Notes: a model not told the origin generated them from the sequence alone. Counted from the stretch's first letter, positions 7,601 to 16,999 are shown. The stretch is 64,000 bases of DNA from Lactobacillus sp. ESL0791 (GCF_029433255.1 NZ_JAQTHU010000001.1:310001-374000), one strand, 5' to 3'. A program made the numbers and translations.

Positions 7601-9691
7601 ATGAAAACAAAAAAACGTTTTAAATTAGTTGCAGTGAGCCTAATTGCTTTGCTAGCTGGTGGCGTCAGCCTCACTTTTACCGATCAGCCGGTTGCTGCTG
7701 CACATCGTACTACAATTAGTTCTAATCTAACAGGAACAGATGGGCAGTGTATGTGGATATTTAATAAGAAAACGGCCACTTTAACGATTAAACCTGGAAC
7801 TAAGGGCGGCATGATGTCTTCAACGCCAGTTTATAAGTGGGCTTCGACTGGAAAGAATTTGGTCGGCGTTAAACACCTGGTTTTCACTAAGGGCGTTGCG
7901 TTAGCTCCAGATTCTAAAAGTAAATTTAGTGTGCCAGAAATTGACGGGGATGATGACAATGAAATTAAAACTCCGCTGGATGACTTGCAGGATGTTTCCG
8001 GGCTAAGTAACCTTGATACTAGCCAAGTAACTAATATGAGCGGCCTTTTTTCTAACACCGGAATTAAGAGCCTTGATCTGACGGGATTAGATACCAGTCA
8101 TGTTACCGACATGAGTGAAATGTTTGCCGATTGTCAACAGCTTGCAAACTTGAATTTTGGCGGTATTGATACCAGTCATGTGACGACGATGGCGAGAATG
8201 TTTTATGAATGTGGCAAGCTGAAACAGCTTGACCTTGGCGGTCTTAATACCGCTGGTCTTCTTGATATGAGCAACATGTTTAACTATTCCGGGTTGGAGC
8301 AGGCCGATCTATCTAAATTGAATACTAGTCAGGTAACGGATATGTCGGAGCTTTTCTCTGAATGCTATCATTTGCAAAGTATTAATCTTGGTAATATTGA
8401 TACGGCAAATGTTACCAACATGAGCAACATGTTTGCTGAGTGTCCTAAGCTGTCCAGCATTGATGTGTCAAAATTAAATACCAGTAAGGTTACGGAAATT
8501 AATGGAATGTTTCAGAATAGTACGAGTTTGACTAATCTTGATTTACATAGCTTTGATACGCACAACATGACAGAAATGGGCTATGTTTTTAATGGCTGCA
8601 GTAACTTAGAAAGTGTTAATCTGTCTGGTTGGGATACAAGCAAGGTCACTTTTGCTTGGAACCTGTTTGCTAATTGCAAGAACTTAAAAGCAATCGATCT
8701 GTCTAACCTTGATTTTAGTAATGCGACTGATGTTCGAGGAATGTTTGCAAATTGTTTTTCGTTGTCTAAGCTGGACTTGACAAAATTTAATATCAGCAAG
8801 GCTCAGAAAACGGCGGGGCTCCTTGATAATACGGGTGACTTTGCCGGTTTTACGCTAATACTGGGGAAGTACCCGCTACCAAGCGACAATCAGGTTGGTA
8901 TTAATATGAATCATATCCAAATAGCTAATAGTTCCAATTCTTCAGAGCTGACGACTGCCGAACTGCAAAAGGATGTAACTGTCCCTGCAGACCATGGCAA
9001 AACTTATGTAATGTCGCGGACGCCTGTTGCCCAAGTTACAAAAAAGTTAACGCATAATGCTTATTTATATGATGAAAATGGCCAGCGCCGTGATAAACAC
9101 ATAGTTTTGCTGGCTGGTTCAGCGGTTGTGACTTATGGCAGCCCAGTAACAATTAATGGCAAAAAATATTATGATTTTGGTAATCAAACTTATCTTGATG
9201 CGGCCGATGTTGCTGATAAAACCACACGCAAGCTCAAGAAAACTACTAGCGGGATAAATTTTGACAAGTTTCGTAACCTGCGTAAAGCCGAAATTATTCC
9301 TGGTAATTCGAATCATGGCTCAAATGTCTATGTGCTTTATATGAATGGCCAGTTGTATACAGCTAAAAATATGGTGGTAGTTGATGAGCAGGACTATGTT
9401 TTTAGCCCAGATTACCGAATTAATCAAACCGAATTTAACGGTGAACGACAGAATCTTATTCATAATGCTTATCAATATAACAGGAAGGGTCAACGAATAG
9501 GCAAAAAGTTATTGGCTAAGGATGGTGATGATTTCTACACCTTTGGTGCACCGATTAAGATTAAAGGCAAAAAGTATTACAAGGTTAATGCTGCAGTTCC
9601 GAATACGATCTATGGTTATTCTAGTTTAGCTTTTAATAAATATCTTTATATTAAGGCGGCTAATCTAATTGACATGGGTAAGAGTAAATAA
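7601..9691 (+). CDS. S-layer-anchored BspA-like leucine-rich-repeat surface protein
   Basis: A 696-residue secreted protein. Residues 1-34 form a signal peptide ending in VAAA. From about 145 to 390 there are about ten repeats of 23-25 residues with the pattern LDTSxVTxMSxMFxxCxxLxxLDL, the DUF285/BspA-like family used by host-associated bacteria for adhesion. The C-terminal part holds two SLAP-type units: THNAYLYDENGQRRDKHI near 487 and IHNAYQYNRKGQRIGKKL near 620, each followed by G-x-KYY. SLAP domains hold Lactobacillus surface proteins on the wall non-covalently, so no LPxTG is needed and none is present. RBS GGAG 6 bases before ATG; TACAAT at 7554-7559. An adhesin role is inferred from the family. 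Confidence 0.9.
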   Translation: MKTKKRFKLVAVSLIALLAGGVSLTFTDQPVAAAHRTTISSNLTGTDGQCMWIFNKKTATLTIKPGTKGGMMSSTPVYKWASTGKNLVGVKHLVFTKGVALAPDSKSKFSVPEIDGDDDNEIKTPLDDLQDVSGLSNLDTSQVTNMSGLFSNTGIKSLDLTGLDTSHVTDMSEMFADCQQLANLNFGGIDTSHVTTMARMFYECGKLKQLDLGGLNTAGLLDMSNMFNYSGLEQADLSKLNTSQVTDMSELFSECYHLQSINLGNIDTANVTNMSNMFAECPKLSSIDVSKLNTSKVTEINGMFQNSTSLTNLDLHSFDTHNMTEMGYVFNGCSNLESVNLSGWDTSKVTFAWNLFANCKNLKAIDLSNLDFSNATDVRGMFANCFSLSKLDLTKFNISKAQKTAGLLDNTGDFAGFTLILGKYPLPSDNQVGINMNHIQIANSSNSSELTTAELQKDVTVPADHGKTYVMSRTPVAQVTKKLTHNAYLYDENGQRRDKHIVLLAGSAVVTYGSPVTINGKKYYDFGNQTYLDAADVADKTTRKLKKTTSGINFDKFRNLRKAEIIPGNSNHGSNVYVLYMNGQLYTAKNMVVVDEQDYVFSPDYRINQTEFNGERQNLIHNAYQYNRKGQRIGKKLLAKDGDDFYTFGAPIKIKGKKYYKVNAAVPNTIYGYSSLAFNKYLYIKAANLIDMGKSK

Positions 9692-9705
9692 AGTATTAGA
9701 CAGTT

Positions 9706-9741
9706 GAAAAAGCAAGCACTGTTGCAGGTGCTTGCTTTTTT
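9706..9741. terminator. Bidirectional terminator, second copy of the 29-bp repeat
   Basis: Same hairpin as at 7458-7486, here with longer flanking A and T runs, so it works for both the BspA-like gene and the converging metzincin gene. Confidence 0.85.
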
Positions 9742-9745
9742 TAAC

Positions 9746-10504
9746 TTATTTATAAAGTATGGCCAAACTTTGAATGTATTCCTGATCTAAGATTGGCTTG
9801 GTAGAATCTGCCTTGTATTTAGTATTGGCGTCATAGGTAGCCTCTGCATTCATGATGCTAGAAGCAGGGTTATGCTCTAATCCTAGTGCGTGTCCCAGTT
9901 CGTGGGCAAATATTATTTTGTAATAATGCTGCTCCTGCCCCAGTGTATGGCTGCCTGCCTTAGTGAAAATGGCATTGATTGAATTCAGGTAGATACTCAT
10001 AGCGGCATGCTCGTTGAGGTAGAGCCCCTTAGATTGCTCGTGGCTGTAGCTAATACTGGTATCTGCACAATGACTGTTATTTTCATCATTGTTAGTTGTA
10101 TCCACAACTGTAATGTCGGCATCACCGACTGTTGCGACCAGTTTGACCAAGTCCAAGTCGTTAATTTGTTTAATGACTTGTTCAAAAACTTCTTGCTGCT
10201 CGGACGGCAGGGCGGTATCGTCATAAGTAATTGTGGTTTTAGCAAAAGCATGTGTAGACAAATGGTATTGACTGATTATTTCAGGGGTAAAGTAGCTAAT
10301 TTTCGGTGTAGCAGCGATTGTTGCGGTCGTTTCATCTTCGTACAATTCCGTTTGTTTTTTGACGGCACGCTGTTTCTTCTTTTTCCGTTTTTGCTTTTTC
10401 GTTTTTTTAGCCGCGACTACGGTATTTGCCTGCATAGTGGTCAGCGGCAATGCACCGCTGATCGTTAATACAGCCATCAGCGAAATTAGATAATTCTTTT
10501 TCAT
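9746..10504 (-). CDS. Secreted metzincin-like zinc protease (matrixin type)
   Basis: About 252 residues with an N-terminal signal peptide (to about residue 32, VVAA) and then a very basic stretch. The zinc site HELGHALGLEH starts near residue 201, followed by SIMN, which fits the Met-turn of metzincins (M10-like). These features predict a secreted zinc endopeptidase. AGGAG lies 11 bases before the ATG at 10504 and 8 before a TTG at 10507; either could start it. A paralogue with the same zinc motif is at 59.7-60.5 kb. The substrate is unknown; both lie near surface-protein genes. Confidence 0.85.
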   Translation of the reverse strand: MKKNYLISLMAVLTISGALPLTTMQANTVVAAKKTKKQKRKKKKQRAVKKQTELYEDETTATIAATPKISYFTPEIISQYHLSTHAFAKTTITYDDTALPSEQQEVFEQVIKQINDLDLVKLVATVGDADITVVDTTNNDENNSHCADTSISYSHEQSKGLYLNEHAAMSIYLNSINAIFTKAGSHTLGQEQHYYKIIFAHELGHALGLEHNPASSIMNAEATYDANTKYKADSTKPILDQEYIQSLAILYK

Positions 10505-10534
10505 CAAAAATCAATCTCCTTTAAGTAATGTTTG

Positions 10535-11992
10535 CTATAGAATTGGCGATAGCATTCGGGAAAAACTCTGCAGAGTTTTAAGCCAGCGCCCCTGATTCTG
10601 GATCATTTCTTGTGTCAGAAGCGTTGAATCTTTCATGTCATCTTCAAAGGACGCTGCCACTTTTTTTGTAAATTCTTTGTCATAAAAAACCGCAATATCT
10701 TCAAAATTGAGGTCATAGGAGCGGTAGTCCTGGTTCATTGAACCGACAGTTGAAAACTTATCATCGACCACTATCGTCTTGGCGTGAATAAAGCCCTTAT
10801 TGTAAATATAAATTTTGACACCGTAACGTGATAATTCGTTGGCATACCACTGCGTTGCGCGGTAAATGAAGGGATGGTCGGGCATGCAGGGAATCATGAT
10901 ACGTAAATCAACGCCTGACATAGCAATTGTCTGCCAGGTAGCAAACATTGAATCATCGGGAATCAAGTAAGGGGTTTGAATCCACAGCCGTTTTTTCGCT
11001 AAGAGCATCAAGCGGGAAACACTGTTGCGCATGTACGGCTCATAGCGATCCGGACCATCCGACACAATTTGCGTTGCCACATCGCCGGGATGAATTTCAC
11101 TTTCGTCAAAATCGGGAAAGAACAGTTGGCTGAAAGTGATCACCTGATTGTCTTTTTGGATGGAAGCATTCCAGTCCATGACAAAACGTTCCTGCAAAAG
11201 AAGTGAAGCCGAACCCACAATCCGCACCTGGCTGTCGCGCCAGTAACCGAATTTCTTTTTGCGGCTGAGGTACTGGTCGCCGATATTAAAACCGCCGGTC
11301 CATGAAGTTTTACCGTCGATTACAACGATTTTGCGGTGCAGATGGTAATTGATCCGGTATCTGGAAATCATGTTGCGCGAGGTAATGAACGGCAAAACCT
11401 GCCCGCCAACTTTGCATAATTGGTTGAACCAAGCTTTGGTTGCACCTAATGAGCCCCAGGCATCGTAAAGCACACGTACCTGCAAACCCTCCTTGGCTTT
11501 TTTAATCAGCAGGTTAAGAAATTCATTGCCGATATCATCATTATAGAAAGTGTAAAATTCAATGTTGATTGTCTGCTTAGCGTGCTCAATATCCCTGATC
11601 ATGTCGTTGAACATTGGCCGACCGTCGGTATAAAGCTTAACTTGATTGTTTTTGCTTAAAGGTGACTCGCCGTTTTTGTTAAGCAGGCGAATCACCATAT
11701 CCGCCTTGTTAGAAGTGTCGGACGGACTGGTTTTTCGTGGCGCCTGCGTGATCGATCTCTGCACATTGCGCAGGCCGATATGGTGCTGCCTGTTGATGGC
11801 AAAGAGGTTTTCCTGCGAAATTCCCCGGCCGAAAAAGCCGTAGGCAATCATGCCGATTACGGGAAAAACAAGTAAAATAATTAACCAGGCCCAAGTGGTG
11901 GAAACGGACCGGCGCCGGTGAAAGACGATATAAAAAGCTAAGATTGTGTTGGTGATAACTAGTATGCGCCAGATATTATGTAGCAGTGACAC
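10535..11992 (-). CDS. cls: Cardiolipin synthase
   Basis: A 485-residue phospholipase-D-family membrane enzyme that joins two phosphatidylglycerols. Two N-terminal membrane helices (about 5-22 and 33-54) and two HKD motifs: His219-Lys221-Asp226 in HLHRKIVVID and His404-Lys406-Asp411 in HAKTIVVDD. It starts with GTG; GGAGG lies 6 bases before it. Full length for the family. The gene is followed at short range by the secreted metzincin-like gene on the same strand. Confidence 0.95.
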   Translation of the reverse strand: MSLLHNIWRILVITNTILAFYIVFHRRRSVSTTWAWLIILLVFPVIGMIAYGFFGRGISQENLFAINRQHHIGLRNVQRSITQAPRKTSPSDTSNKADMVIRLLNKNGESPLSKNNQVKLYTDGRPMFNDMIRDIEHAKQTINIEFYTFYNDDIGNEFLNLLIKKAKEGLQVRVLYDAWGSLGATKAWFNQLCKVGGQVLPFITSRNMISRYRINYHLHRKIVVIDGKTSWTGGFNIGDQYLSRKKKFGYWRDSQVRIVGSASLLLQERFVMDWNASIQKDNQVITFSQLFFPDFDESEIHPGDVATQIVSDGPDRYEPYMRNSVSRLMLLAKKRLWIQTPYLIPDDSMFATWQTIAMSGVDLRIMIPCMPDHPFIYRATQWYANELSRYGVKIYIYNKGFIHAKTIVVDDKFSTVGSMNQDYRSYDLNFEDIAVFYDKEFTKKVAASFEDDMKDSTLLTQEMIQNQGRWLKTLQSFSRMLSPIL

Positions 11993-12022
11993 GGAACCCC
12001 TCCAAATAAATTTTGGTGATTA

Positions 12023-12967
12023 CTACGAATTATGAGAATTTTTGAGACCGATAAATTCATCAATCATGTTGATGACAAACGGATTGTCATGCATCCAGCT
12101 GTGTTCCGCGTATTTTTCACCGCGAATTTCAACTTCGTGGTAAGAATGAGCGTTAGCTGCTAAAATGTAACGGATGCTTTTGGCGGAAATAACCGAAACG
12201 AACCTGTCAGTGTTGGTGTTGTTTAAAACATTACCATAAATGTTTAAAACGGAAATATTAGGATTAAAATGCCGGCGCCGCATCATCAAGTAAAGGTAGT
12301 GCGGGTTAATCACGCTGGGCCGCCCATTTTGGTTAAGACCGTTAACATTCGGAATGTCCCCCAAGAAAGTTACGCCATCGAACGGTCCCGCGACAAATGC
12401 ACATTTGATTAGGTGCGGGAACTTAGCCTTGCGGTAATATTTCATTTCTGTTCGGACAATGCAGGGACAGCCAAGTGAATGGGCCACGGCACTGTAATGT
12501 GAAAAATTGTATTTTTGGGCTAAAAAAGGCAGAACAAAACTTAAATAATAATCAATACCGTAAACACCGATGATTCGCTGCCGGAAGACAACCTGAACGA
12601 TCGGGTTGCGATCGCCGGTCCAGGTACCCTCTAATTTGAAATTGCCGAGCAAGTCGGCGGTAATCTTTAAGTATTTGCCATTTTTCTTATCTTTACACGC
12701 GGTTTTGACCATTACTTCGGTGGTGTAATCGCCGCCGCGAAAGCCGTGAAAATAGATTACCGGTATCTGTTCAAAGGAACCGTGTTTTTTTTCAATTACG
12801 GCTTCATCTTCAATTTGCCGATGATGCATTTTTAGGAAAATTCGGGTGGGAGCGAATGTGGCAAGAATTGCCAGGGAAATCATGTTAAATTTGCTGGGCT
12901 CTTCAGAAAGATTATGCTTGCGGTTTTTTTCCGCTTCTTCTTTATATTTTTTACTATTGAAGAACAT
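12023..12967 (-). CDS. Alpha/beta hydrolase, lipase-like (DUF915 type)
   Basis: A 314-residue serine hydrolase. The oxyanion-side motif IPVIYFHGFRGGDYTT is near residue 68 and the nucleophile elbow AHSLGCP near 161. A hydrophobic segment at about 30-48 (MISLAILATFAPTRIFL) may anchor it in the membrane. Start ATG at 12967 with AGGTGG before it, rather than the TTG eight codons upstream. DUF915-type proteins are common in lactobacilli, with no settled substrate. About 30 bases separate it from cls downstream, so the two may be co-transcribed. Confidence 0.82.
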   Translation of the reverse strand: MFFNSKKYKEEAEKNRKHNLSEEPSKFNMISLAILATFAPTRIFLKMHHRQIEDEAVIEKKHGSFEQIPVIYFHGFRGGDYTTEVMVKTACKDKKNGKYLKITADLLGNFKLEGTWTGDRNPIVQVVFRQRIIGVYGIDYYLSFVLPFLAQKYNFSHYSAVAHSLGCPCIVRTEMKYYRKAKFPHLIKCAFVAGPFDGVTFLGDIPNVNGLNQNGRPSVINPHYLYLMMRRRHFNPNISVLNIYGNVLNNTNTDRFVSVISAKSIRYILAANAHSYHEVEIRGEKYAEHSWMHDNPFVINMIDEFIGLKNSHNS

Positions 12968-13040
12968 ACGCCACCACCTTAAAATTAACAATAACTATAT
13001 TCTAACATTGACCATTGCTTTTAGTGAATGAGAGGTACAT

Positions 13041-13820
13041 ATGAAATTTTATGCAGTAAAAAAGGGTCGCATTCCCGGCATTTATCGCAGCTGGGATGCC
13101 GCTAAAAAACAGGTAGACGGCTTTTCAGGGGCCGAATATAAGTCATTTAGCAAGATTACTGATGCCACCGCCTATCTGGATTGGGACGAACAGACTCAGA
13201 AGAAAATTTTACAAAAGGGCGAGGACACATTGCAGAACGCAATCAAAAAAATTCAGGCGGAAAGTAAACGAGTAAAACAACCTGCTGCGGAAACATCTAA
13301 GCGTGTCAATAAAAAAAGCAAGGTAATAAATAGCAGCCCCGGCGATTATTTTGCTGTGACCTATACCGATGGCGGCACCCGCAACACCGGAAATTACAAA
13401 GGCGGTCATGTGCGGAAAACCGATAAGGCTGCCTGGGCCTATCTGATTGAGTGGAACGGCCAGGAAGTTCATGGTTCAGGCGGTGAGTTTGGTGCGACCA
13501 ACAATAAAATGGAACAAACAGCACTGATTATGGCACTGAAAAAGTTGCTTGAACTTGGTTTTAACAAACAGCACCTGCTGTTTGTGCTTGATTCACAGTA
13601 TGTCTTGAATGCAATCAATAAAGGATGGCTTAAATCATGGAAAAGGCGCGGCTGGAAACGCGGCAAAGGTAAGCTGGCCAATGTTTTGGAATGGCAGCAG
13701 CTTGAGCAGCTGCTGAAACAATTTCCGGACAGTCAGTTTGAATGGACGAAGGGCCACGCTAATAATCGCGGAAATGAATTCGTTGATCACACCCTGAATG
13801 TTTTTATGGATCAAATGTAA
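13041..13820 (+). CDS. rnhA: Ribonuclease HI with N-terminal hybrid-binding domain
   Basis: 259 residues. Residues 1-45 (KFYAVKKGRIPGIYRSW) are the caulimovirus-type RNA-DNA hybrid-binding domain; a basic linker follows; residues about 104-259 are RNase H. The four catalytic acids are seen as Asp110 (YTDGG), Glu158 (NKMEQ), Asp184 (VLDSQY) and Asp249 (EFVDH). It cleaves RNA in RNA-DNA hybrids, such as Okazaki primers and R-loops. AGAGG 5 bases before ATG. Confidence 0.95.
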   Translation: MKFYAVKKGRIPGIYRSWDAAKKQVDGFSGAEYKSFSKITDATAYLDWDEQTQKKILQKGEDTLQNAIKKIQAESKRVKQPAAETSKRVNKKSKVINSSPGDYFAVTYTDGGTRNTGNYKGGHVRKTDKAAWAYLIEWNGQEVHGSGGEFGATNNKMEQTALIMALKKLLELGFNKQHLLFVLDSQYVLNAINKGWLKSWKRRGWKRGKGKLANVLEWQQLEQLLKQFPDSQFEWTKGHANNRGNEFVDHTLNVFMDQM

Positions 13821-13968
13821 AATCATTTTGCCAGTACCATAGTTCTATTTGCCTAGAAATATTATTGGACAGGTAAATTTAGATAATTTTATTAACTGCT
13901 TAAAATTTGTCTAGACCATGCGCAAATTTCATTAGATGATATAATAAGACCAAGATAGGGAGGATGCT

Positions 13969-14814
13969 ATGTTAAAGCAACCTGAATTAACCGTCATTAT
14001 GCCGGTTTACAATGTTGAAGCTTATTTGGGCCGCGCGCTGGATCATCTAGCTAACCAGACAGACCCCAATTTCAAATTGCTAATTGTTAACGATGGTTCT
14101 ACTGATGAAACTAGGCAGATAGCAGAAAGTTACCGCCAGCAGTTTCATCATTTTAAAATTATTAATAAGCCCAATGGCGGCTTATCCGATGCCCGCAATG
14201 TCGGGATGGCAAATGTTGATACACCGTACTTTACTTTTCACGACGGAGATGACTGGGTTGATCCCGGTTATACGGCTTTTTTTGTTCAAGCCTTTCATGA
14301 TTATCCCGACAGCGCAATGGTTTCGTGTGGTTTTTGGCTTGATTATGAAAATAAACCTCAATCTGTTATTAGTACTAAAAAAGTAGCGGCAGGGATGAAA
14401 AACCGGTTACGGACCTACCAGCTGGTGACTAATCCGCTGGGCTCCTTTTTTAACAGCCGCTTTTTGACTACCCCGGTAAAAGGCTATACCTGGAATAAAG
14501 GCTATAAGACCAGCGTTGTACGTAAAAACAAGCTGCGCTTTGTTGAAAATCTAACTTTTATGGAAGATCAAATTTTTAACGTGCAGTATCTGGCGCTTAC
14601 TTCCGGTTTTTATTGCACGAGTCGGCCGCTGTATCATTATTTTCAACGTAAAGACAGCATGGTCCACGATTTTAACTTAAAGATGATCCCGGATGATTTT
14701 AAGGCGAATTATTTAATCCTTAAAATCATTTTACACAGCCTTTGGCGGGAGCGAAAAAAGGCACGGACTGACAAGCAGAAGTTGGTTCAGGCTAGTGAAA
14801 GGAAACAATCATGA
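13969..14814 (+). CDS. Glycosyltransferase family 2
   Basis: A 281-residue GT-A fold transferase: VIMPVYNVEAYLGRAL at the start, LIVNDGSTDET (residues 43-53), KPNGGLSDARNVG, and the metal-binding FHDGDDWVDPG near 85. No membrane helix is seen. It resembles enzymes adding sugars to cell-wall polysaccharide or lipids, but the acceptor cannot be told. GGGAGG before ATG and TATAAT at 13940-13945. It overlaps the next gene by four bases (ATGA), so the two are translationally coupled. Confidence 0.9.
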   Translation: MLKQPELTVIMPVYNVEAYLGRALDHLANQTDPNFKLLIVNDGSTDETRQIAESYRQQFHHFKIINKPNGGLSDARNVGMANVDTPYFTFHDGDDWVDPGYTAFFVQAFHDYPDSAMVSCGFWLDYENKPQSVISTKKVAAGMKNRLRTYQLVTNPLGSFFNSRFLTTPVKGYTWNKGYKTSVVRKNKLRFVENLTFMEDQIFNVQYLALTSGFYCTSRPLYHYFQRKDSMVHDFNLKMIPDDFKANYLILKIILHSLWRERKKARTDKQKLVQASERKQS

Positions 14815-15467
14815 TTGAAAAGGTTAACGGTGTTGGACTTTATTATCATAAGTTAGGTAAGGGGACGCCCCTGCTGCTGCTTCATGGCCATCACCTTGAC
14901 GGTGAGATGTTTGATAAGCTGGTGGCGCCCTTGTCGCTTTATTACACGGTTTATGTGCTGGACATGCGGGGCCATGGTTTAAGCGAGGGTGACGTTGCCG
15001 AGCACTACCAGACAGAAGTTGAAGATGTTTCTGCTTTTATCAAGCAAGTTGGCATCCAGGGCTGTTATTGCTATGGTTTTGATGCCGGCGGCCTGGTAGC
15101 CATGATGCTTGCCAGTCAGCAGACGGATATTTTCAAAAAAATAATTGTGGCTGGTGTTTTTGTTAACGGTGCGGGTATTCGCCCCTACCATTACTTGACA
15201 GAAGGTTGCTTGCGCTTCCTGCGGCTTGACCGCGACAGCCGGGTTGAATTGACCGAAAGTTTTATGTCTGAAGACAACCTGAAGAAAATTACCATTCCCG
15301 TTTATTGTGTGGTTGGTGAAAAAGATTGGGTCAAGGTGGAACATGTGCGCTGGTACAGCCAAATTATTCCGCAGGGCCAGCTGATCTTGATGCCGCGGCA
15401 GACGCATAACAGTTATGCGGTTAAGAGCTTGAAAATGCTGGACTTAATTGAAAATTCTTTTAAATAA
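14811..15467 (+). CDS. Alpha/beta hydrolase with Asp at the nucleophile position
   Basis: A 218-residue alpha/beta hydrolase: LLLLHGHHLDGEMF (oxyanion), DMRGHGLSEG, VVGEKDWVK (acid) and RQTHNSY (base His). The nucleophile elbow reads YGFDAGG, so residue 91 is Asp, not the usual Ser. Asp nucleophiles are known in haloalkane dehalogenases and epoxide hydrolases of this fold. It is coupled to the glycosyltransferase upstream by an ATGA overlap. Function unknown. Confidence 0.85.
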   Translation: MIEKVNGVGLYYHKLGKGTPLLLLHGHHLDGEMFDKLVAPLSLYYTVYVLDMRGHGLSEGDVAEHYQTEVEDVSAFIKQVGIQGCYCYGFDAGGLVAMMLASQQTDIFKKIIVAGVFVNGAGIRPYHYLTEGCLRFLRLDRDSRVELTESFMSEDNLKKITIPVYCVVGEKDWVKVEHVRWYSQIIPQGQLILMPRQTHNSYAVKSLKMLDLIENSFK

Positions 15468-15558
15468 TTGCGAGGTGCAGAGATTAGCTTTGCGCTTTTT
15501 TTTGTAGTTCGTTGTATTATTTTAAAAAAAGACCAGCAGAAGACTGAGAGGAAAAATA

Positions 15559-16992
15559 ATGGGGAAAGAAACTACAACCAAAAGTTCTGGGATCACAAAC
15601 GAGCGTTATCGCTTAAATTATCATGTTGCGGCACCAACCGGCTGGATGAATGATCCCAATGGCTTTTCGTATTTTAAAGGTTATTACCATCTTTTTTACC
15701 AATATTATCCCTATTCTGCTGAATGGGGCACGATGCATTGGGGACATTACCGCAGCAAAGACCTGGTTCACTGGGAGGAGCTGCCGGTTGCGCTCACGCC
15801 GGGGGATGCTGAAGATCGGGATGGCTGCTATTCTGGAGGTGCCATTGTCAAAGATAATTGTTTATACTTATTTTATACAGGACAGCATTATTACGATGCC
15901 AATAATCCTAGTCGCTTTTGGCAGACACAAAACATTGCTTGCAGCAGGGACGGAATTCATTTCACTAAGTATGAGAATAACCCCGTAATTGCTCAAGCCC
16001 CAGAAGATAACACTGAGCACTTTCGTGATCCTAAAGTCTGGCAACACGAAAATAATTATTACATGGTTTTGGGCAGTCAGAATAAAAGGGGCTTAGGCCG
16101 GGCTTTGCTTTATCGGTCTGCAAATTTACTGCATTGGTCATACTTGGGTCCAATTGCTGCGGCTGACAATGCTGAAAAAGAGGGCAATATGTGGGAGTGT
16201 CCAGATTTATTTAATTTGGATGGGAAAGATATCTTGCTGTGCTCGCCCAAAGGAATTAAAGCAACTGCTAAGGAATACCTGAATAAAGATGAAACTGGTT
16301 ATTTTATTGGCAGTCTAGATTATCGTAAAAACAAATTTACGCATGGCTCTTTTAAAGAGCTGGATCACGGGCATGATTTTTATGCAGCACAGACAATGCT
16401 TGCTCCGGACAAGCGCCGGATTGTCATTGGCTGGCTTGATATGTGGCACGCGCAAATGCCGGAGCAAGCAGACGGCTGGGCAGGAGCGTTAACGCTGCCA
16501 CGTGAATTAATTTTGAAAGACGATCACTTGTATATGAGGCCGGTTGCTGAACTGAAGAGCCTGCGTCAACAAGAAATTATTAATGAAGAAGAACTAATTA
16601 GCAAAAAACAACTTGCTGTGCCCGATTCGCAGCATCTTGAGCTTCTGCTTGAATTTTTCGTTGGCAATTGGTCAGGTAAAAAAATAAGTTTTATCTTAAA
16701 AAATGATAACAATGAACTAGTTTCACTAACTTGGAATAATGCAGCGAATGAAGTGGTTCTTGAGCGTGCCGACAAGCAAAAAGAAGATAAAAAAAGGTTT
16801 GGCAGCTTAAAGCCAAGCGCCAAACTAAAAATGCAAATTTTTATTGATACCAGTTCAATTGAGATTTTCTTAAATGATGGCGAAGTAGTTTTTTCCGAGC
16901 GTTATTATACAGAAGAAAAACCAGAAATCATAATTAAGACCCAAGCAGAAGTTCAGACTAAAGTTCAGGCTTATATGTTAAGCCATGGCTGA
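15559..16992 (+). CDS. scrB: Sucrose-6-phosphate hydrolase, GH32
   Basis: A 477-residue beta-fructosidase of family GH32. All three catalytic motifs are present: WMNDPNG with nucleophile Asp32, FRDPK (Asp157) and WECPDLF (acid/base Glu213). A C-terminal beta-sandwich follows from about 340. There is no signal peptide, so it acts in the cytosol, on sucrose-6-phosphate or fructo-oligosaccharides. No sucrose PTS or LacI-type regulator lies beside it, which is unusual for scrB; the name therefore rests on the family only. GAGAGG ribosome site. Confidence 0.9.
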   Translation: MGKETTTKSSGITNERYRLNYHVAAPTGWMNDPNGFSYFKGYYHLFYQYYPYSAEWGTMHWGHYRSKDLVHWEELPVALTPGDAEDRDGCYSGGAIVKDNCLYLFYTGQHYYDANNPSRFWQTQNIACSRDGIHFTKYENNPVIAQAPEDNTEHFRDPKVWQHENNYYMVLGSQNKRGLGRALLYRSANLLHWSYLGPIAAADNAEKEGNMWECPDLFNLDGKDILLCSPKGIKATAKEYLNKDETGYFIGSLDYRKNKFTHGSFKELDHGHDFYAAQTMLAPDKRRIVIGWLDMWHAQMPEQADGWAGALTLPRELILKDDHLYMRPVAELKSLRQQEIINEEELISKKQLAVPDSQHLELLLEFFVGNWSGKKISFILKNDNNELVSLTWNNAANEVVLERADKQKEDKKRFGSLKPSAKLKMQIFIDTSSIEIFLNDGEVVFSERYYTEEKPEIIIKTQAEVQTKVQAYMLSHG

Positions 16993-16999
16993 CTTAAAA

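Noticed and set aside
8000-8830. Regular repeats that might suggest a CRISPR or satellite array
   Set aside because: They are diverged 23-25-codon protein repeats in frame within the BspA-like gene.
15468-15653. A 61-codon frame just before and over the start of the GH32 gene
   Set aside because: It overlaps the GH32 start in another frame; the GH32 motifs and ribosome site decide the coding frame.
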